Notes under the pieces: generated by a model
The model's input: the letters and a program-made list of their open reading frames with translations, nothing else
What the model was told of the DNA's origin: nothing
Database searches by the model: none
DNA from: an uncultured Synechococcus sp.
GTDB lineage: Bacteria > Cyanobacteriota > Cyanobacteriia > Phormidesmidales > Phormidesmidaceae
DNA length: 55,246 nt
Assembly (NCBI GenBank): GCA_937911865.1
Contig: CALDSK010000336.1
Span: 1 to 55,246, forward strand
Direction: 5' to 3'
In this document: piece after piece, positions 54,485 to 55,246 of the stretch
Numbering within the stretch: the stretch's first letter is position 1
Layout of the letters: every line of letters starts with the position of its first letter
Position numbers and translations under genes: made by a program

Positions 54485-55246
54485 GTCGTGTCACTCTTAA
54501 TTCTGTTCGCCCGCCAGATAACTCCTCAAAGCAGATGAATGTGCCTGTGAATGTGCCTGTAGATGCATCCCCACAACCTGAAATTCCGTCAGCACAGCTT
54601 TCTATTCGGGGTGTGACCAAAGTATTCAAAGGAAAGCAAGATCTTTTCAGCAAGCTCTCTCGCAAAACCACACGAGACTTTACAGCCATTGAAGATATCA
54701 GTTTGGATATAGAGCCGAATACGTTTGTCTCTATCATCGGGCCGTCTGGCTGCGGCAAGTCTACGCTGCTGAATATGATCGCAGGGCTCTCTAACATCAG
54801 CAGCGGTGAGATTTTGTTGAACAATCACCCGATTGAGGGGCCCGGCCCCAATCGTGGCATGGTGTTTCAAAACTATGCGCTGATGCCCTGGATGAGCGTG
54901 GAAGAAAACATTCGGTTTGCGGTTGAAACGGTGTATCCAAAGCTGCCGCCGAAGCAGATGACTCGCCGCATCAAGGAGAATATTCAGCTAGTGGGGCTAG
55001 AGGGGACTGAGAGTAAGCATCCGCATCAGCTCTCAGGTGGAATGCGGCAGCGGGTAGGGATTGCGCGGGCGCTGGCCATTGACCCACAAATTCTGCTGAT
55101 GGATGAGCCGTTCGGTGCGCTCGATGCGCTGACACGAGGCTTTTTGCAGAGTGAGGTAGAGCGAATTTGGGAGCAGCAGCGCAAGACCGTAATCATGATT
55201 ACCCACAGCATTGAGGAAGCCCTGCTGCTGTCCGATCGCATTGTGA
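54481..55246 (+). CDS. ABC transporter ATPase (NrtD/SsuB type), 3' end outside window
   Basis: 255 codons open at the right edge. Walker A is IIGPSGCGKSTLLNMIAGLS, the Q-loop is VFQNYALMPWMSV, the signature is HQLSGGMRQRVGIARALAID and Walker B is ILLMDEPFGALDALTRG, with the H-loop in MITHSIEEALLLSDRIV. It is the energising subunit for the permease at 53642, whose stop it overlaps by four bases. A leader of 40 residues with small repeats (NVPVNVPV) precedes the fold. Confidence 0.93.
   Translation, partial: MSRVTLNSVRPPDNSSKQMNVPVNVPVDASPQPEIPSAQLSIRGVTKVFKGKQDLFSKLSRKTTRDFTAIEDISLDIEPNTFVSIIGPSGCGKSTLLNMIAGLSNISSGEILLNNHPIEGPGPNRGMVFQNYALMPWMSVEENIRFAVETVYPKLPPKQMTRRIKENIQLVGLEGTESKHPHQLSGGMRQRVGIARALAIDPQILLMDEPFGALDALTRGFLQSEVERIWEQQRKTVIMITHSIEEALLLSDRIV

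Noticed and set aside
1..55246. Search for tRNA, rRNA, CRISPR arrays, transposases and integrases
   Set aside because: No such feature was seen by eye. A tRNA scan or covariance search could still reveal small RNA genes.

Overview
The window is a 55 kb piece of a cyanobacterial chromosome from a phycoerythrin-producing strain. Evidence seen directly: intact C-phycoerythrin subunits (cpeB, cpeA), three phycoerythrin rod linkers with cpeS-cpeT-cpeR behind them, phycoerythrobilin synthesis (pebB, cut by the left edge), nblA, thf1, light-independent protochlorophyllide reductase and very frequent HIP1-like GCGATCGC octamers. A Leptolyngbya or Synechococcus PCC 7335-like lineage would fit, but that is inference; no rRNA or tRNA gene was seen to test it.

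Layout. 1-6.9 kb: pebB, CpcS-family lyases, a pentapeptide-repeat gene interrupted by an in-frame amber codon, an NblB-like HEAT gene, then an operon of a CpeF-like HEAT lyase, an orphan phycobiliprotein-fold protein and an ankyrin protein. 7.2-14.3 kb: rod genes cpeC-cpeD-cpeE, a stand-alone CpcD-type cap linker with an acidic tail, cpeS, cpeT, cpeR, an unusual rod linker with a duplicated helical tail, and a second CpeT paralogue. 14.6-18.7 kb: chlN-chlB-chlL, whose proteins resemble the BchNBL type more than the usual cyanobacterial ChlLN. 18.9-21.0 kb: Uma2, DUF2314-ankyrin and another CpcS-family lyase. 21.3-28.4 kb: nblA behind an NtcA-type promoter and a seven-codon leader ORF, then cpeBA, cpeZ, a toxin-antitoxin pair with a dead toxin, cpeF, cpeY and a further lyase. 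28.5-55.2 kb: mostly housekeeping or accessory genes: rpmG-rpsR-RNase R, a HigBA-like pair, alpha carbonic anhydrase, an ABC tandem ATPase, a CNNM/CorC-type membrane protein, thf1, cpcT, a STAS protein, hemF, mrp, rodA, a histidine kinase/AraC-type response regulator pair, and an NrtABD-type ABC transporter cut by the right edge.

Functionally, the left half combines phycoerythrobilin synthesis, phycoerythrin apoproteins, linkers, about twelve lyase or chaperone proteins, the CpeR activator and the NblA degradation adaptor. It therefore covers synthesis, chromophorylation, rod assembly, control and turnover of phycoerythrin.

The best candidate for something undescribed is the operon at 4491-6944: a second CpeF-type HEAT lyase, a divergent phycobiliprotein that keeps the C-x-R-D bilin site, and an ankyrin protein. 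Other unusual points are the duplicated helical tail of the linker at 12438, the BchNBL-type reductase inside a phycoerythrin cluster, the amber-split pentapeptide gene, and many 11-21 bp perfect or near-perfect tandem duplications sitting just outside stop or start codons.
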